Part shown: one piece after another, positions 8,824-18,521 of the stretch
How positions within the stretch are numbered: position 1 is the first letter of the stretch
Layout: each line of letters opens with the position of its first letter
NCBI GenBank assembly: GCA_947447465.1
Contig: CANFKE010000006.1
Coordinates: 1 to 64,000 of the forward strand
Direction of reading: 5' to 3'
From: Chitinophagaceae bacterium
GTDB taxonomy: Bacteria > Bacteroidota > Bacteroidia > Chitinophagales > Chitinophagaceae
DNA length: 64,000 nucleotides
Position numbers and translations under genes: made by a program
The notes under the pieces: model-generated
Told to the model about the DNA's origin: nothing
Seen by the model: only the letters and a program-made list of their open reading frames with translations
Database searches by the model: none

Positions 8824-10287
8824 ATGCATATTAAGTACGAATCTTTTGTAAGGGAGCCACTAGTAGATGGAGACAAGGATTACCATCAGGTATCGGAAGA
8901 TATCATACGGCCTATTGAAGGAAAGCCGGGTCGCATGTGGTATGTGGGCTTTTTCTTCGCGCTCGCCTTGTTGGGCTATGGCGTATTTTCAGTTGCCTGG
9001 GCAGTTTACTGGGGCTTAGGTACCTGGGGCGTTAACCGTACCATCGGTTGGGGTTGGGATATCACCAACTTCGTATGGTGGGTAGGTATTGGTCACGCGG
9101 GTACACTGATCTCAGCGATCTTGTTGTTGTTCCGTCAGGGATGGCGTACAGGGGTGAACAGAGCAGCGGAAGCGATGACGATATTCGCGGTAATGTGTGC
9201 GGGCCAGTTCCCGATATGGCACATGGGTCGTGTTTGGGATGCATTCTTCGTATTGCCTTTGCCTAACTCACGTGGTCCGCTTTGGCCTAACTTCGATTCT
9301 CCACTTCTTTGGGACGTGTTTGCGATCTCTACGTACTTCACCGTTTCTTTGTTATTCTGGTACTCAGGTCTTATCCCTGACTTCGCGTTGGTACGTGACA
9401 GGGCAACAACCAAGTTCCGTAAGATGATGTACGGTTTCGCATCATTTGGTTGGACAGGTACTGCAAAGAACTGGCAGCGTCAGGAAGCATTGGCACTTGT
9501 ACTTGCAGGTCTTTCAACTCCACTGGTACTTTCTGTACACACGATCGTATCTTTTGACTTTGCTACTTCAGTTATTCCGGGATGGCACACTACCATCTTC
9601 CCTCCATACTTCGTTGCCGGTGCGGTATTCTCTGGTTTCGCAATGGTAAACACCCTTTTGGTTATTACACGTAAGATACTTCATCTTGAAGAATACATTA
9701 CAATAGGTCACCTAGAAGCGATGAATAAAGTAATCGTATTGACAGGTTCTATTGTAGGTATCGCTTACCTTACTGAGTTGTTCATTGCATGGTACAGTCA
9801 GTCATGGGGTGAAATGGCAGCGTTCCAATGGCGTATCCTTGGTCCGTATTGGTGGAGCTACTGGGCGATGATGACCTGCAACGTGGTATCTCCGCAGTTG
9901 TTCTGGGTAAAGAAACTTCGTCGTAACATTCCGTTCACTTTCATTATGTCTATTGTTGTGAACATTGGTATGTGGTTCGAGCGTTTCGTTATCATCGTTA
10001 CCTCTACTTACCGCGACTGGATTCCTGGTAGCTGGGCATATTACAGCCCAACATGGCCTGAAGTTGGTTTCTATTTAGGTACGTTCGGTCTGTTCTTTAC
10101 TTGCTACTTCTTATTCGCTAAATATTTCCCTGTTATCGCGGTATCTGAAATTAAGTTCGTACTTAAGACTTCAGGTGACAACTATAAGAGGAACATGGCT
10201 AAGTATGAAGAGCAGTCAAGCGAATCATTCATTGAAATGGTTACCAGCCATCACGATGAAGAGCACCACGAGCCGGCTCATCACTAA
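8824..10287 (+). CDS. actC: Alternative complex III membrane subunit ActC (NrfD/PsrC type)
   Basis: A 487-residue polytopic membrane protein of the NrfD/PsrC family, the quinol-interacting subunit of alternative complex III. About ten hydrophobic helices are visible from residue 40 to about 450, rich in Trp and Gly. The start MHIKYESFVREPLVDGDKDY and the His/Glu-rich tail (HHDEEHHEPAHH) are cytoplasmic-type ends. It lies 116 bases after actB and 62 bases before actD, with no promoter-like element or terminator in either gap, so it is read as part of the operon. The related ActF subunit is encoded further along at 11710. Confidence 0.93.
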   Translation: MHIKYESFVREPLVDGDKDYHQVSEDIIRPIEGKPGRMWYVGFFFALALLGYGVFSVAWAVYWGLGTWGVNRTIGWGWDITNFVWWVGIGHAGTLISAILLLFRQGWRTGVNRAAEAMTIFAVMCAGQFPIWHMGRVWDAFFVLPLPNSRGPLWPNFDSPLLWDVFAISTYFTVSLLFWYSGLIPDFALVRDRATTKFRKMMYGFASFGWTGTAKNWQRQEALALVLAGLSTPLVLSVHTIVSFDFATSVIPGWHTTIFPPYFVAGAVFSGFAMVNTLLVITRKILHLEEYITIGHLEAMNKVIVLTGSIVGIAYLTELFIAWYSQSWGEMAAFQWRILGPYWWSYWAMMTCNVVSPQLFWVKKLRRNIPFTFIMSIVVNIGMWFERFVIIVTSTYRDWIPGSWAYYSPTWPEVGFYLGTFGLFFTCYFLFAKYFPVIAVSEIKFVLKTSGDNYKRNMAKYEEQSSESFIEMVTSHHDEEHHEPAHH

Positions 10288-10349
10288 TCAACAAGGCCTT
10301 AGGGTCAGGAAGTTTAAATTTTTTAGTTTTTAGTATTAAGTTTATTAAA

Positions 10350-10928
10350 ATGGCTATAAAGAAATTTGCGGTAGCGGCTTACGATGATGAGGATGTATTA
10401 TTTCCTGCAGTAAGTAAGGTTCGTCGCAGCGGTTACAAAATGCATGATGTATATACTCCATTCCCGGTACACGGTCTTGACGTGGCTATGGGACTTAAGG
10501 AGACAGACCTGCACATTGCCGGTTTTATATATGGACTGTGCGGTACATCAACAGCGGTAGGTTTTATTTCATGGATCTACACTATTGACTGGAAGATCAA
10601 TTACGGTGGTAAGCCACACTTCTCTCTTCCGGCTTGGATACCGATCACCTTCGAGCTTACAGTATTGTTCGCAGCGGTAGGTATGGTGCTCACTTTCTGT
10701 TATCTTAACCAGATAATGCCGGGAGTAAAGAAGCACGTATTCCATCCGCGTCAGAGCGATGATCTGTTTGTTCTTACCTTAGAATTGAACAATCACGTTT
10801 CAGAAGAAGAAGCTATAGCATTTCTTAAGTCAACAGGAGCCAAGGAAACTTCTATTCAGATGGCAGAAGAAAGTTGGTGGTATGGCCGCTGGGATAAAAA
10901 AGAAGAGTACGAAGCGTTGAATGCTTAA
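10350..10928 (+). CDS. actD: Alternative complex III subunit ActD (DUF3341)
   Basis: A 192-residue membrane protein of the DUF3341 type, the ActD subunit of alternative complex III. An N-terminal soluble segment starts AIKKFAVAAYDDEDVLFPAV and contains the family motif YKMHDVYTPFPVHGLD (residues 30-45). Two transmembrane helices follow near 62-82 and 102-124, then a small cytoplasmic C-terminal domain (DDLFVLTLELNN, WWYGRWDKKEEYEALNA). It carries no haem or Fe-S motifs. In known structures ActD packs against ActC and ActB. Its position between actC and actE is the conserved order. Confidence 0.92.
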   Translation: MAIKKFAVAAYDDEDVLFPAVSKVRRSGYKMHDVYTPFPVHGLDVAMGLKETDLHIAGFIYGLCGTSTAVGFISWIYTIDWKINYGGKPHFSLPAWIPITFELTVLFAAVGMVLTFCYLNQIMPGVKKHVFHPRQSDDLFVLTLELNNHVSEEEAIAFLKSTGAKETSIQMAEESWWYGRWDKKEEYEALNA

Positions 10929-10991
10929 TTAAGTGGTCAGTAGTACGTTTACCGACACTTTATTTTTTGAAATTCGAATTTTACTAAGATT

Positions 10992-11672
10992 ATGAACAAG
11001 ATTAAAAGCATAGTAGTAGCAGGCCTTGGGATAACCCTTGGATTGGCTTCGTGCGACTCAGGTAATCTGCGCCGTACACCGGGTCACATCTATGCACCTG
11101 ATATGACTTATTCCCGTGCCTACGATGCATATACAGCTAACCCTAACTTTTCTGATAGCCTTACCAGCCGCCCTCCGGTGAATGGTGCTATCGCTCGTGG
11201 TCATGCAATGCCTGATCATTTGATGGAAGGTGATTCTGTAGGTTACAAATCATTTACTACAACTGCCAAGTTCAGCGCAGATGAGTTGAAGGAAGGTGGA
11301 AGATTGTTCAACATATATTGTGGTATCTGTCATGGTACCGCACTTGATGGTAACGGTCCATTGTATTCAAGTGGTAAGTTTGCTGCAATGCCTGCGAACT
11401 TCAAAGACGCTAAATATTTGCACATGCCTGTAGGTCAGATGTATGCAGCTATTAAGTATGGTAAGAACATGATGGGCTCTTATGCCGGTCAGCTCGATCC
11501 GCACCAGCGTTGGATGATCATCGCTTACATAAAGAAGAATCAGGCGGATAATGGTGGTGATGCTTTCACATTCGGTGAAGGTGCTGCGCCGGCTCCTAAA
11601 GCAGATTCTGCAACAGCTAAAGCAGAGCCTAAGACTACAGGCAAGCAGATCGCTGAAAACAAAATGAAATAA
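10992..11672 (+). CDS. actE: Alternative complex III monohaem cytochrome c lipoprotein ActE
   Basis: A 226-residue lipoprotein cytochrome c, the ActE subunit that passes electrons towards the oxidase. The N-terminus has a lipoprotein signal with lipobox LASC, giving Cys21 as the lipidated residue. One haem c site, CGICHGTALDGNG, lies near residues 115-127, and GSYAGQLDPHQRWMIIAYI contains the region expected to supply the axial methionine environment (MMGSYA). The last 35 residues are an Ala/Pro/Lys-rich tail without predicted fold. It lies between actD and actF with gaps of 63 and 37 bases. Confidence 0.92.
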   Translation: MNKIKSIVVAGLGITLGLASCDSGNLRRTPGHIYAPDMTYSRAYDAYTANPNFSDSLTSRPPVNGAIARGHAMPDHLMEGDSVGYKSFTTTAKFSADELKEGGRLFNIYCGICHGTALDGNGPLYSSGKFAAMPANFKDAKYLHMPVGQMYAAIKYGKNMMGSYAGQLDPHQRWMIIAYIKKNQADNGGDAFTFGEGAAPAPKADSATAKAEPKTTGKQIAENKMK

Positions 11673-11709
11673 ACAATTTTCTATAGTATTTTATTAAAAG
11701 TTGCATACA

Positions 11710-12927
11710 ATGAATGATCGTTTTGAGATACCTGCCCGATTAAGGAATACCAGCTTAGCGCTGATAGGCGTAGGTGTGTTGACGCTGATATGTGGTATAG
11801 CATGTCTGCTGATGAGCCATAATGATATGGACAAAACACGCTTCTGGGCTGTATTGCTCCATGACAGTGTATTTTTTACCTTTATTACAGGTGTAAGTAT
11901 TTTTGTGCAGGCAGCGGTATCGCTCGCACAGGGTGCCTGGCTTACTGCTTACCGCAGAGTTCCTGAAGCGATCGGCGCTAATGCGTGGATCTTCGGAACG
12001 ATCGCTTTGATCGTTACTCTTTGCATCGTATTCGGTTTCAGAGATTCTCATGGTGTGAACACTATCTATCCTTGGGTTACACCGGGTACTGACAAGATTT
12101 TGTTAGGTAAGAAGGCATTCCTTAATCCTACAATGTTCGTTTGCTTCTCAGTAGCTACTGTTGCATTATGGGGTTTCTTTGGTAACAAGTTCCGCTCTTA
12201 TTCAATAGCTCAGGAAAGTGCACCTAAGAATGATACTAAGATCTATTGGAAGGTTTTCAGACTTTCAGGTGTATTCCTGATCGTTTACGGTCTGTCTCAG
12301 ATGAGCACTATTCCTTGGTTATGGGTAATGAGTGTTCAGGCACACTGGTATTCTACTTTGTTTAGCTGGTACAACTTCGCAAGTGCTTTCGTTAGTGGTA
12401 TGTCACTTATCATGTTGTGGGTAGTCTATCTTAAGAATCAGGGTAACCTGCAGTTGGTGACTAAGGAGCACATGCATGATCTGGGTAAGTTCATGTTCGC
12501 TTTCAGTATCTTCTGGACATACCTTTGGTTTGCACAGTACATGCTTATCTGGTATGCGAATATTCCTGATGAAACAGTTTATTTCAAACTTCGTCAGCAT
12601 GGCCCTTACAGCGTAATATTCTATGCTAACTTCATCATCAACTTCTGTATGCCAATATTGATCTTGATGGCTCGTCCAAGCAAACGTAACTATTTCACTG
12701 TTACTTTCATGGCAATGGTCATCATCTTCGGTCACTGGTTAGATTTCTTCCAGATGATCATGCCTGGTCCATTGGGTGAGCACTGGCACATCAACTGGTA
12801 TGAAATAGGAACATTTATGGGTTTTGTAGGTATTCTTATATTTACTGTTTCCCGTACTCTTACTAAGTCATCTCTGGTGCAGAACAATAGCATACTGTTG
12901 AAAGAAACAGCAGTACATATTGCCTAA
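11710..12927 (+). CDS. actF: Alternative complex III membrane subunit ActF (NrfD/PsrC type)
   Basis: A 405-residue polytopic membrane protein, the second NrfD/PsrC-like subunit of alternative complex III. About ten hydrophobic helices span residues 15-400, with conserved His and Trp residues in LEHWHINWYE-like and FGHWLDFFQ segments near the end. I start at the ATG at 11710 (MNDRFEIPARL); the frame also opens at a TTG at 11701, three codons earlier. ActF is the subunit that contacts the aa3 oxidase in known Bacteroidota supercomplexes, consistent with the cox genes starting 58 bases downstream. Confidence 0.9.
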   Translation: MNDRFEIPARLRNTSLALIGVGVLTLICGIACLLMSHNDMDKTRFWAVLLHDSVFFTFITGVSIFVQAAVSLAQGAWLTAYRRVPEAIGANAWIFGTIALIVTLCIVFGFRDSHGVNTIYPWVTPGTDKILLGKKAFLNPTMFVCFSVATVALWGFFGNKFRSYSIAQESAPKNDTKIYWKVFRLSGVFLIVYGLSQMSTIPWLWVMSVQAHWYSTLFSWYNFASAFVSGMSLIMLWVVYLKNQGNLQLVTKEHMHDLGKFMFAFSIFWTYLWFAQYMLIWYANIPDETVYFKLRQHGPYSVIFYANFIINFCMPILILMARPSKRNYFTVTFMAMVIIFGHWLDFFQMIMPGPLGEHWHINWYEIGTFMGFVGILIFTVSRTLTKSSLVQNNSILLKETAVHIA

Positions 12928-12985
12928 GAGTAGTAAATTTTTGATCAGGAATAACAATATTAATTAGAAAATAAGCGGAACGACC

Positions 12986-14038
12986 ATGTCGGGATTTATA
13001 ACAGTACTATTAGTAATTCTGGTTTTTGTCATCATCTACCAGATAGGTAAAGCAAGCGAATATGCTTCTGCAATGCGCGGGCAGGAAGTTGTCAAGTACA
13101 AGACCAACCGTGTTATCGGATGGTTGTTGGTTGCCTTTTTCTTCCTCGGGTTATATGGTATCTGGAAGTGTGACCAATACTTTAAGCCAATGATGTTGCC
13201 TGTAGCATCTTGCGAAAATGGTATCAAGTGGGATTCGATGTTCAATACCACTCTTGTGGTTACCGGTATCGTATTCTTTGCTACTCAGGCTATCCTTTTC
13301 TGGTTCGCTTTCCGCTACCAGACTACAGAAAAGAGCAAATCTTTCTACTTCGCTCACAGTAATAAGTTGGAGCTTATCTGGACAACAATACCGGCTATCG
13401 CCATGGCAATATTGGTTGCTATTGGTCTGAGAAACTGGGCTGCTGTTACATCACCTGCTCCTGGCGACGCAACTGTTGTTGAAGTGGTTGGTAAGCAATT
13501 CAACTGGTTGATCCGCTACCCTGGTAAAGATAACGAACTTGGTAAGAGAGATTTCCGTAAGATCAACGATGCGAATAACGTATTAGGTCTTGATTGGTCT
13601 GATCCTCATAACAATGATGATATCATTTCTCAAAAAGGTGAATTGCACGTTGTAGTAGGTAAGCCAGTAAAGTTGATCATTGGTTCACGCGACGTTATTC
13701 ATGATGTGGGTCTTCCTCACTTCCGTTTGAAGATGGATGCGGTGCCGGGTATTACCACTACTATGTGGTTCAAACCAACCATCACTACTGATTCAATGAA
13801 GCGTATCACCGGTAATCCTAACTTTGTATATGAGATCTCTTGCGATCAGATGTGCGGTAAAGGTCACTACTCAATGCGTGGTACCATCATAGTAGAAACA
13901 CAGGCTGAATACGATAAGTGGATGTCTGAGCAGAAATCTTATTATGCTGAGAACAATGCTCCTGCAACTCCTGCGGCACCTGCAGCAGGCGCTGAAGCAC
14001 CAAAAGCAGATAGTCCAAAAGCAGTAACGATGAAGTAA
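12986..14038 (+). CDS. coxB: Cytochrome c oxidase subunit II
   Basis: A 350-residue subunit II of the haem-copper oxidase. Two or three N-terminal transmembrane helices (near 5-17, 45-62 and 85-108, with another around 130-150) anchor a periplasmic cupredoxin domain. The dinuclear CuA site is complete: H239 in VIHDVGLP and C286, C290, H294 and M297 in CDQMCGKGHYSM. This marks it as a true cytochrome c oxidase rather than a quinol oxidase. There is no fused cytochrome c domain; ActE and ActA presumably deliver electrons directly. The C-terminal 35 residues are an Ala/Pro-rich tail. It is 47 bases upstream of coxA. Confidence 0.94.
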   Translation: MSGFITVLLVILVFVIIYQIGKASEYASAMRGQEVVKYKTNRVIGWLLVAFFFLGLYGIWKCDQYFKPMMLPVASCENGIKWDSMFNTTLVVTGIVFFATQAILFWFAFRYQTTEKSKSFYFAHSNKLELIWTTIPAIAMAILVAIGLRNWAAVTSPAPGDATVVEVVGKQFNWLIRYPGKDNELGKRDFRKINDANNVLGLDWSDPHNNDDIISQKGELHVVVGKPVKLIIGSRDVIHDVGLPHFRLKMDAVPGITTTMWFKPTITTDSMKRITGNPNFVYEISCDQMCGKGHYSMRGTIIVETQAEYDKWMSEQKSYYAENNAPATPAAPAAGAEAPKADSPKAVTMK

Positions 14039-14085
14039 TCGGCTATTTAATCAATAGCTTGTAGCCAATAAAAAAATAGTGTAAA

Positions 14086-15903
14086 ATGAATAACGCTGGA
14101 GTAATAACTGAAGGACCAAGTGTAGCGCACGCAGCAAGTGCAGAGCATCACGGTCATGAACATCACGAACAACATTTTATCTGGAAGTATATTTTCAGTC
14201 AGGATCATAAAATGATCTCTAAGCAGTTCCTGGTAACCGGTATCATCTGGGCAATTATAGGTGCGCTTATGTCGGTTTTCTTCCGTCTGCAATTGGGTTT
14301 CCCTGATTCTACTTTCCCTATCATGGAGAAATTCCTTGGTGAGTGGGCTAAGGGTGGAAAATTATCACCTGAATTCTATTATGCGTTGGTTACCATGCAC
14401 GGTACCATCCTTGTATTCTTTGTACTTACTGCCGGTCTTAGCGGAACTTTTGCAAACTTGCTTATTCCTATTCAGATCGGTGCTCGTGATATGGCATCTC
14501 CTTTCATGAATATGCTGTCTTACTGGTTCTTCTTCCTGTCTAGTGTTATCATGTTGGTTTCTCTGTTCATTGAAACAGGTCCTGCATCAGGTGGTTGGAC
14601 TACTTATCCTCCTTTGAGTGCGCTTAAAGAAGCTTCTCTTGGTTCAGGATTGGGTATGGATCTTTGGTTGCTAAGTATGGCTTTGTTTGTGGTTTCTTCA
14701 CTTTTGGGTGGTCTTAACTACATCTCTACTATCCTTAACATGCGTACTAAGGGTATGACCATGACTCGTATGCCATTGACTATTTGGGCTTTGTTCTTTA
14801 CTGCTGTTCTTGGTGTATTGTCTTTCCCTGTATTGTTCTCTGGTTTCATCCTGTTGATCTTCGATCGTAACTTCGGTACAAGTTTCTATTTGTCTGAGAT
14901 ATTCATCGGTGGTAAAGCATTGCCTCATATCGGTGGTTCTGCTATCCTTTATCAGCACTTGTTCTGGTTCCTGGGTCACCCTGAGGTATATATCATCATG
15001 CTTCCTGGTATGGGTATGGCTTCTGAAGTATTATCTACTCATAGCCGTAAGCCTATCTTCGGATACTTTGCGATGATCATATCACTCATAGGTATCACAT
15101 TGCTGGCGTTCCTGGTATGGGCTCACCACATGTTCGTTACAGGTATGAGTCCGTTCCTTGGTTCAATATTCGTATTGCTTACTTTGTTGATCGCTGTACC
15201 TTCTGCGGTAAAAGTGTTCAACTGGTTGACAACAATGTGGAGAGGTAATATCCGTTTCAATCCTCCAATGATGTTCGCAATAGGTTTCGTATCATTGTTC
15301 ATCTCAGGTGGTCTTACAGGTCTGTTCCTTGGTAACTCTGCTATCGATATTCACTTGCACGATACATATTTCGTAGTTGCTCACTTCCACATTGTAATGG
15401 GTGTATCTGCATTCTTCGGTATGTTCGCAGGTATCTACCACTGGTTCCCTAAGATGTTCGGTCGTTTCATGAACAACACCTTGGGTTACATACACTTCTT
15501 CATCACTTTGGTTGGTGCTTACCTTATATTCTGGCCAATGCACTATGAAGGTATCGCTGGTATGCCTCGTCGTTATTATGATTTCTCTGCTTGGGAATCA
15601 TTCAAACACTTCCAGGATATCAATGCATTCATCAGTATCATCGCTACAATAGTTTTCTTTGCTCAGCTGATATTTGTTATCAACTTCTTCGCATCAATGT
15701 TCCGCGGCAGAAAGGTAACAACTATGAATCCTTGGGGTTCTACTACACTTGAGTGGACTACACCTATCAATCCTGGTCATGGTAACTGGGAAGGTGATAT
15801 TCCTGAAGTTTATCGCTGGCCTTATGACTACAAGGATGATGGCAATGGTGGTGATTTCATCAGCCAGACCACTCCTCTTCGTCCGGGTGAAGAATCTCAT
15901 TAA
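14086..15903 (+). CDS. coxA: Cytochrome c oxidase subunit I
   Basis: The 605-residue catalytic subunit of the haem-copper oxidase, which reduces oxygen to water and pumps protons. Around twelve transmembrane helices are visible. Key ligands are present: the low-spin haem histidine in TMHGT (near residue 105), the CuB histidine cross-linked to tyrosine in GHPEVY (near 300), the CuB pair in AHHMF (near 347), and the haem a3/a histidines in AHFHIVMG (near 432). The HPEVY tyrosine places it in the A family. A His-rich N-terminal cytoplasmic segment precedes helix 1. It is the last gene of the operon; the terminator at 15930-15957 follows 26 bases after the stop. No subunit III gene follows. Confidence 0.95.
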   Translation: MNNAGVITEGPSVAHAASAEHHGHEHHEQHFIWKYIFSQDHKMISKQFLVTGIIWAIIGALMSVFFRLQLGFPDSTFPIMEKFLGEWAKGGKLSPEFYYALVTMHGTILVFFVLTAGLSGTFANLLIPIQIGARDMASPFMNMLSYWFFFLSSVIMLVSLFIETGPASGGWTTYPPLSALKEASLGSGLGMDLWLLSMALFVVSSLLGGLNYISTILNMRTKGMTMTRMPLTIWALFFTAVLGVLSFPVLFSGFILLIFDRNFGTSFYLSEIFIGGKALPHIGGSAILYQHLFWFLGHPEVYIIMLPGMGMASEVLSTHSRKPIFGYFAMIISLIGITLLAFLVWAHHMFVTGMSPFLGSIFVLLTLLIAVPSAVKVFNWLTTMWRGNIRFNPPMMFAIGFVSLFISGGLTGLFLGNSAIDIHLHDTYFVVAHFHIVMGVSAFFGMFAGIYHWFPKMFGRFMNNTLGYIHFFITLVGAYLIFWPMHYEGIAGMPRRYYDFSAWESFKHFQDINAFISIIATIVFFAQLIFVINFFASMFRGRKVTTMNPWGSTTLEWTTPINPGHGNWEGDIPEVYRWPYDYKDDGNGGDFISQTTPLRPGEESH

Positions 15904-15929
15904 TCATTATCTACTTAAGCTATATACAG

Positions 15930-15957
15930 ACCGTCCTCTTTGAGGACGGTTTTTTTA
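15930..15957 (+). terminator. Rho-independent terminator of the act-cox operon
   Basis: A perfect 9-bp stem (ACCGTCCTC at 15930-15938 with GAGGACGGT at 15942-15950), a three-base loop and a run of T to 15956. It sits directly after coxA. Confidence 0.9.
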
Positions 15958-16029
15958 TGCAGATACTTTATTGTCAATTACTTTTTTTAAATTAGTGCTA
16001 CATTTTTAAAGCATCTTAATCTTTCTATA

Positions 16030-16542
16030 ATGACTTTAATAAAACAAGTAGCGCTGGTCGCCACATTATTCTGTTCTTCAATTGGTGTCACACACGCACA
16101 AAATTTCCGTCCGCCTGAGCATTATACACTTAACACGCCTGATGATTACCATAAGTACGATAAGGATATCATAAAGTGTGTTAATTGGTTAGAACGTACT
16201 CCTCCCGGCGAAGATGACGAACATGTAAAGCGTGCCGGTCGATTCTTATTGGAGTGGATGAGCGGATGCCCTTATATCAGGTTCACTACCAATGTACGTA
16301 TTGATGCATTTTTAAGTGATAGTCCTGAGTATAAGGTCTATTATATGGGTGGTTGGGCTAAATATGCTTTGGAATCTAAATTGCCAAAACCAGATAGAAG
16401 ATTGTGCACTTATGCTGCCATTAAAACGGTCATTAAGGTTTACACGAGCATTTCACACGCAAAGAGAGATGCAAATATTGAGGAGCTGGTAGAGCTTGAT
16501 AAGGCTAGTAAATTGCACTCATGGGTAGATGAACGTAGCTAG
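16030..16542 (+). CDS. Small exported protein of unknown function
   Basis: I do not recognise this 170-residue protein. Residues 1-23 are a clear signal peptide (cleavage after THA, before QNFRPPEHY), so it is exported to the periplasm or beyond. The mature part is hydrophilic and mostly helical in appearance, with two cysteines close to conserved-looking aromatic segments (KCVNWLERTPPGED, EWMSGCPYIRF) and a third Cys in RRLCTYAAIKTVIKVY. Disulfide formation is possible. It is a single gene between two terminators, after the oxidase operon and convergent with RNase Y. No function is inferred. Confidence 0.65.
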   Translation: MTLIKQVALVATLFCSSIGVTHAQNFRPPEHYTLNTPDDYHKYDKDIIKCVNWLERTPPGEDDEHVKRAGRFLLEWMSGCPYIRFTTNVRIDAFLSDSPEYKVYYMGGWAKYALESKLPKPDRRLCTYAAIKTVIKVYTSISHAKRDANIEELVELDKASKLHSWVDERS

Positions 16543-16578
16543 TTGCTTTAACAACATGATCAATACCCCTTATAAAAC

Positions 16579-16618
16579 AATAAAGCCATTTGCTGATGAT
16601 TCAACAAATGGCTTTATT
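16579..16618. terminator. Bidirectional terminator between the small exported protein gene and rny
   Basis: A 14-bp perfect inverted repeat, AATAAAGCCATTTG (16579-16592) and CAAATGGCTTTATT (16605-16618), with a 12-base loop and T-rich flanks on both strands. It can serve both convergent genes. Confidence 0.8.
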
Positions 16619-16636
16619 TATTGGTAGCTCAGATAC

Positions 16637-18229
16637 TTATCTGGCTATATTTACTGCTCTTAATTCGCGAATGACGGTAACTTTTATCTGTCCGGGATAC
16701 TGCATCTCTTTCTGGATCTTATCCGCTATTTCGAAAGATAAACGCTCACTATCGGCATCTGTTACTTTCTCAGCTTCAACAATTACTCTCAATTCACGAC
16801 CTGCCTGTATTGCATAAGCTTTTTCTACGCCGTTATAAGCTAAAGCAAGGTTTTCAAGATCCTTGATACGCTGAATGTAGCTCTGCATCATTTCTCTTCT
16901 TGCACCCGGACGTGCACCGCTGATAGCATCACAAGCCTGAATGATCGGAGAGATAATGTAGGTCATTTCCATTTCATCGTGGTGAGCACCAATTGCATTA
17001 ACGATAGATGGATGTTCACCTGCCTTTTCAGCAAGTTTTGCACCAAGCAATGCGTGGCTCAATTCTGTTTCTTCATCAGGTACCTTACCTATATCATGCA
17101 GCAAACCCGCACGTTTGGCTAGTTTCACTACTTTCTGTCCCAATCCGAGTTCCGCAGCCATGATACCACATAGATTAGCGGTTTCCTTTGAGTGCATCAA
17201 CAGGTTCTGGCCATAAGATGAGCGGAAACGCATCTTACCTACGATTCTTACCAAATCCTTGTGCAGACCGTGTATGCCCAACTCAATGATAGTGCGTTCG
17301 CCTATTTCCATCAACTGCTCTTCCAGCTGCTTTTTGGTCTTTTCTACCACTTCCTCGATACGGGCAGGGTGGATACGACCATCCTGAACAAGACGTTGTA
17401 ATGATAGACGTGCCACTTCACGACGGAATGGATCGAAACAGCTCAATACAATAGCTTCAGGGGTATCATCGATGATAAGGTCAACACCGGTAGCTGCTTC
17501 CAGCGCACGAATATTACGACCTTCACGACCAATGATCTGGCCCTTTATTTCATCACTTTCAAGGTTAAATACAGTGATGGCATTTTCAATGGTCTGCTCT
17601 GCTGCAGTTCGCTGAATGCTCTGGATGATGATCTTCTTTGCTTCCTTGGTCGCGTTCAGCTTAGCATCCTCCATTATATCCTTAACATGCGCCATAGCAC
17701 GTGTCTTGGCCTCTTCCTTTACCAATTCTATGATCTCGGTCTTAGCCTCTTCTGCAGTCAGATTAGCTACTTTTTCCAGCCTTTTGATATGCTCTTCCTG
17801 GTGTTTTTCCAGTTCAGCACGCTTGATGTTTACAACTTCAGTTTGCTTCTGAAGTGTTTCTTTCAAATGCTCATTTTCCTGTATCTGGCGCTGTAATGCA
17901 GATGTTTTATCATTAAGTCCTTGTTGTTGTTGTTTGAATTTATTTTCAGACTCTGCTAATTTCTGGTTGCGCTGTACAACTTCCTTTTCGTATGCCGCTT
18001 TTTCTTTCTCTATTCCTGATTTTAACTGTGCTGCTTGTTCTTTAGCCTCCAGTAGTTTATTCTCTTTTAATGTTTCTGCCAGTATTTTAGCGTCTTCTAC
18101 TATTTTCTTTGCAAGTGTTTCTGCGTCTTCAACTTGTTTTTGTGTGTTTTTGGCGAATACTAATTTACCTAGAAATACTCCTATACCTAACGCCGCGACC
18201 GCCGCGACGACTGCTATTATTGGATCCAT
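16637..18229 (-). CDS. rny: Ribonuclease Y
   Basis: A 530-residue membrane-anchored endoribonuclease that starts mRNA decay. The order is canonical: one N-terminal transmembrane helix (about residues 5-24), a long charged coiled coil to about residue 205, a KH RNA-binding domain with [13 protein letters not shown] and the following DDTPE (about 235-270), then the metal-dependent HD domain with the HS...HDIGK residues (about 345-385). The length is close to the usual 520. It is a monocistronic gene, convergent with the small exported protein gene and divergent from the NlpC/P60 gene. Confidence 0.95.
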   Translation of the reverse strand: MDPIIAVVAAVAALGIGVFLGKLVFAKNTQKQVEDAETLAKKIVEDAKILAETLKENKLLEAKEQAAQLKSGIEKEKAAYEKEVVQRNQKLAESENKFKQQQQGLNDKTSALQRQIQENEHLKETLQKQTEVVNIKRAELEKHQEEHIKRLEKVANLTAEEAKTEIIELVKEEAKTRAMAHVKDIMEDAKLNATKEAKKIIIQSIQRTAAEQTIENAITVFNLESDEIKGQIIGREGRNIRALEAATGVDLIIDDTPEAIVLSCFDPFRREVARLSLQRLVQDGRIHPARIEEVVEKTKKQLEEQLMEIGERTIIELGIHGLHKDLVRIVGKMRFRSSYGQNLLMHSKETANLCGIMAAELGLGQKVVKLAKRAGLLHDIGKVPDEETELSHALLGAKLAEKAGEHPSIVNAIGAHHDEMEMTYIISPIIQACDAISGARPGARREMMQSYIQRIKDLENLALAYNGVEKAYAIQAGRELRVIVEAEKVTDADSERLSFEIADKIQKEMQYPGQIKVTVIRELRAVNIAR

Positions 18230-18521
18230 AATTTTGTGTTGGTTTTATGTAAATGATCAGGCAGCTACCCTCATTTATTATCAGCAGCCTACCTGTAGTT
18301 GTTTAGCGTGCTAAGTTAACAAAACATTTTGGTTATGAAACGGGAGCGACATAGTTATAATTTCGCAATGTTAAAAACTTCATGCGCTCATAAATTGCTT
18401 AAATTATAACTTTACATCCCATAGAATAGCTATAGGAAATGAGTGCATCAGGTGATCGTATTCTTGTACGATACAGAGAATACTCTTTTTGGTTTTAACT
18501 TTTAACTCTCGACTTCACTAA

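Noticed and set aside
18230-18521. tRNA or small RNA in the gap between rny and the NlpC/P60 gene
   Set aside because: No cloverleaf or conserved tRNA boxes could be found by eye.
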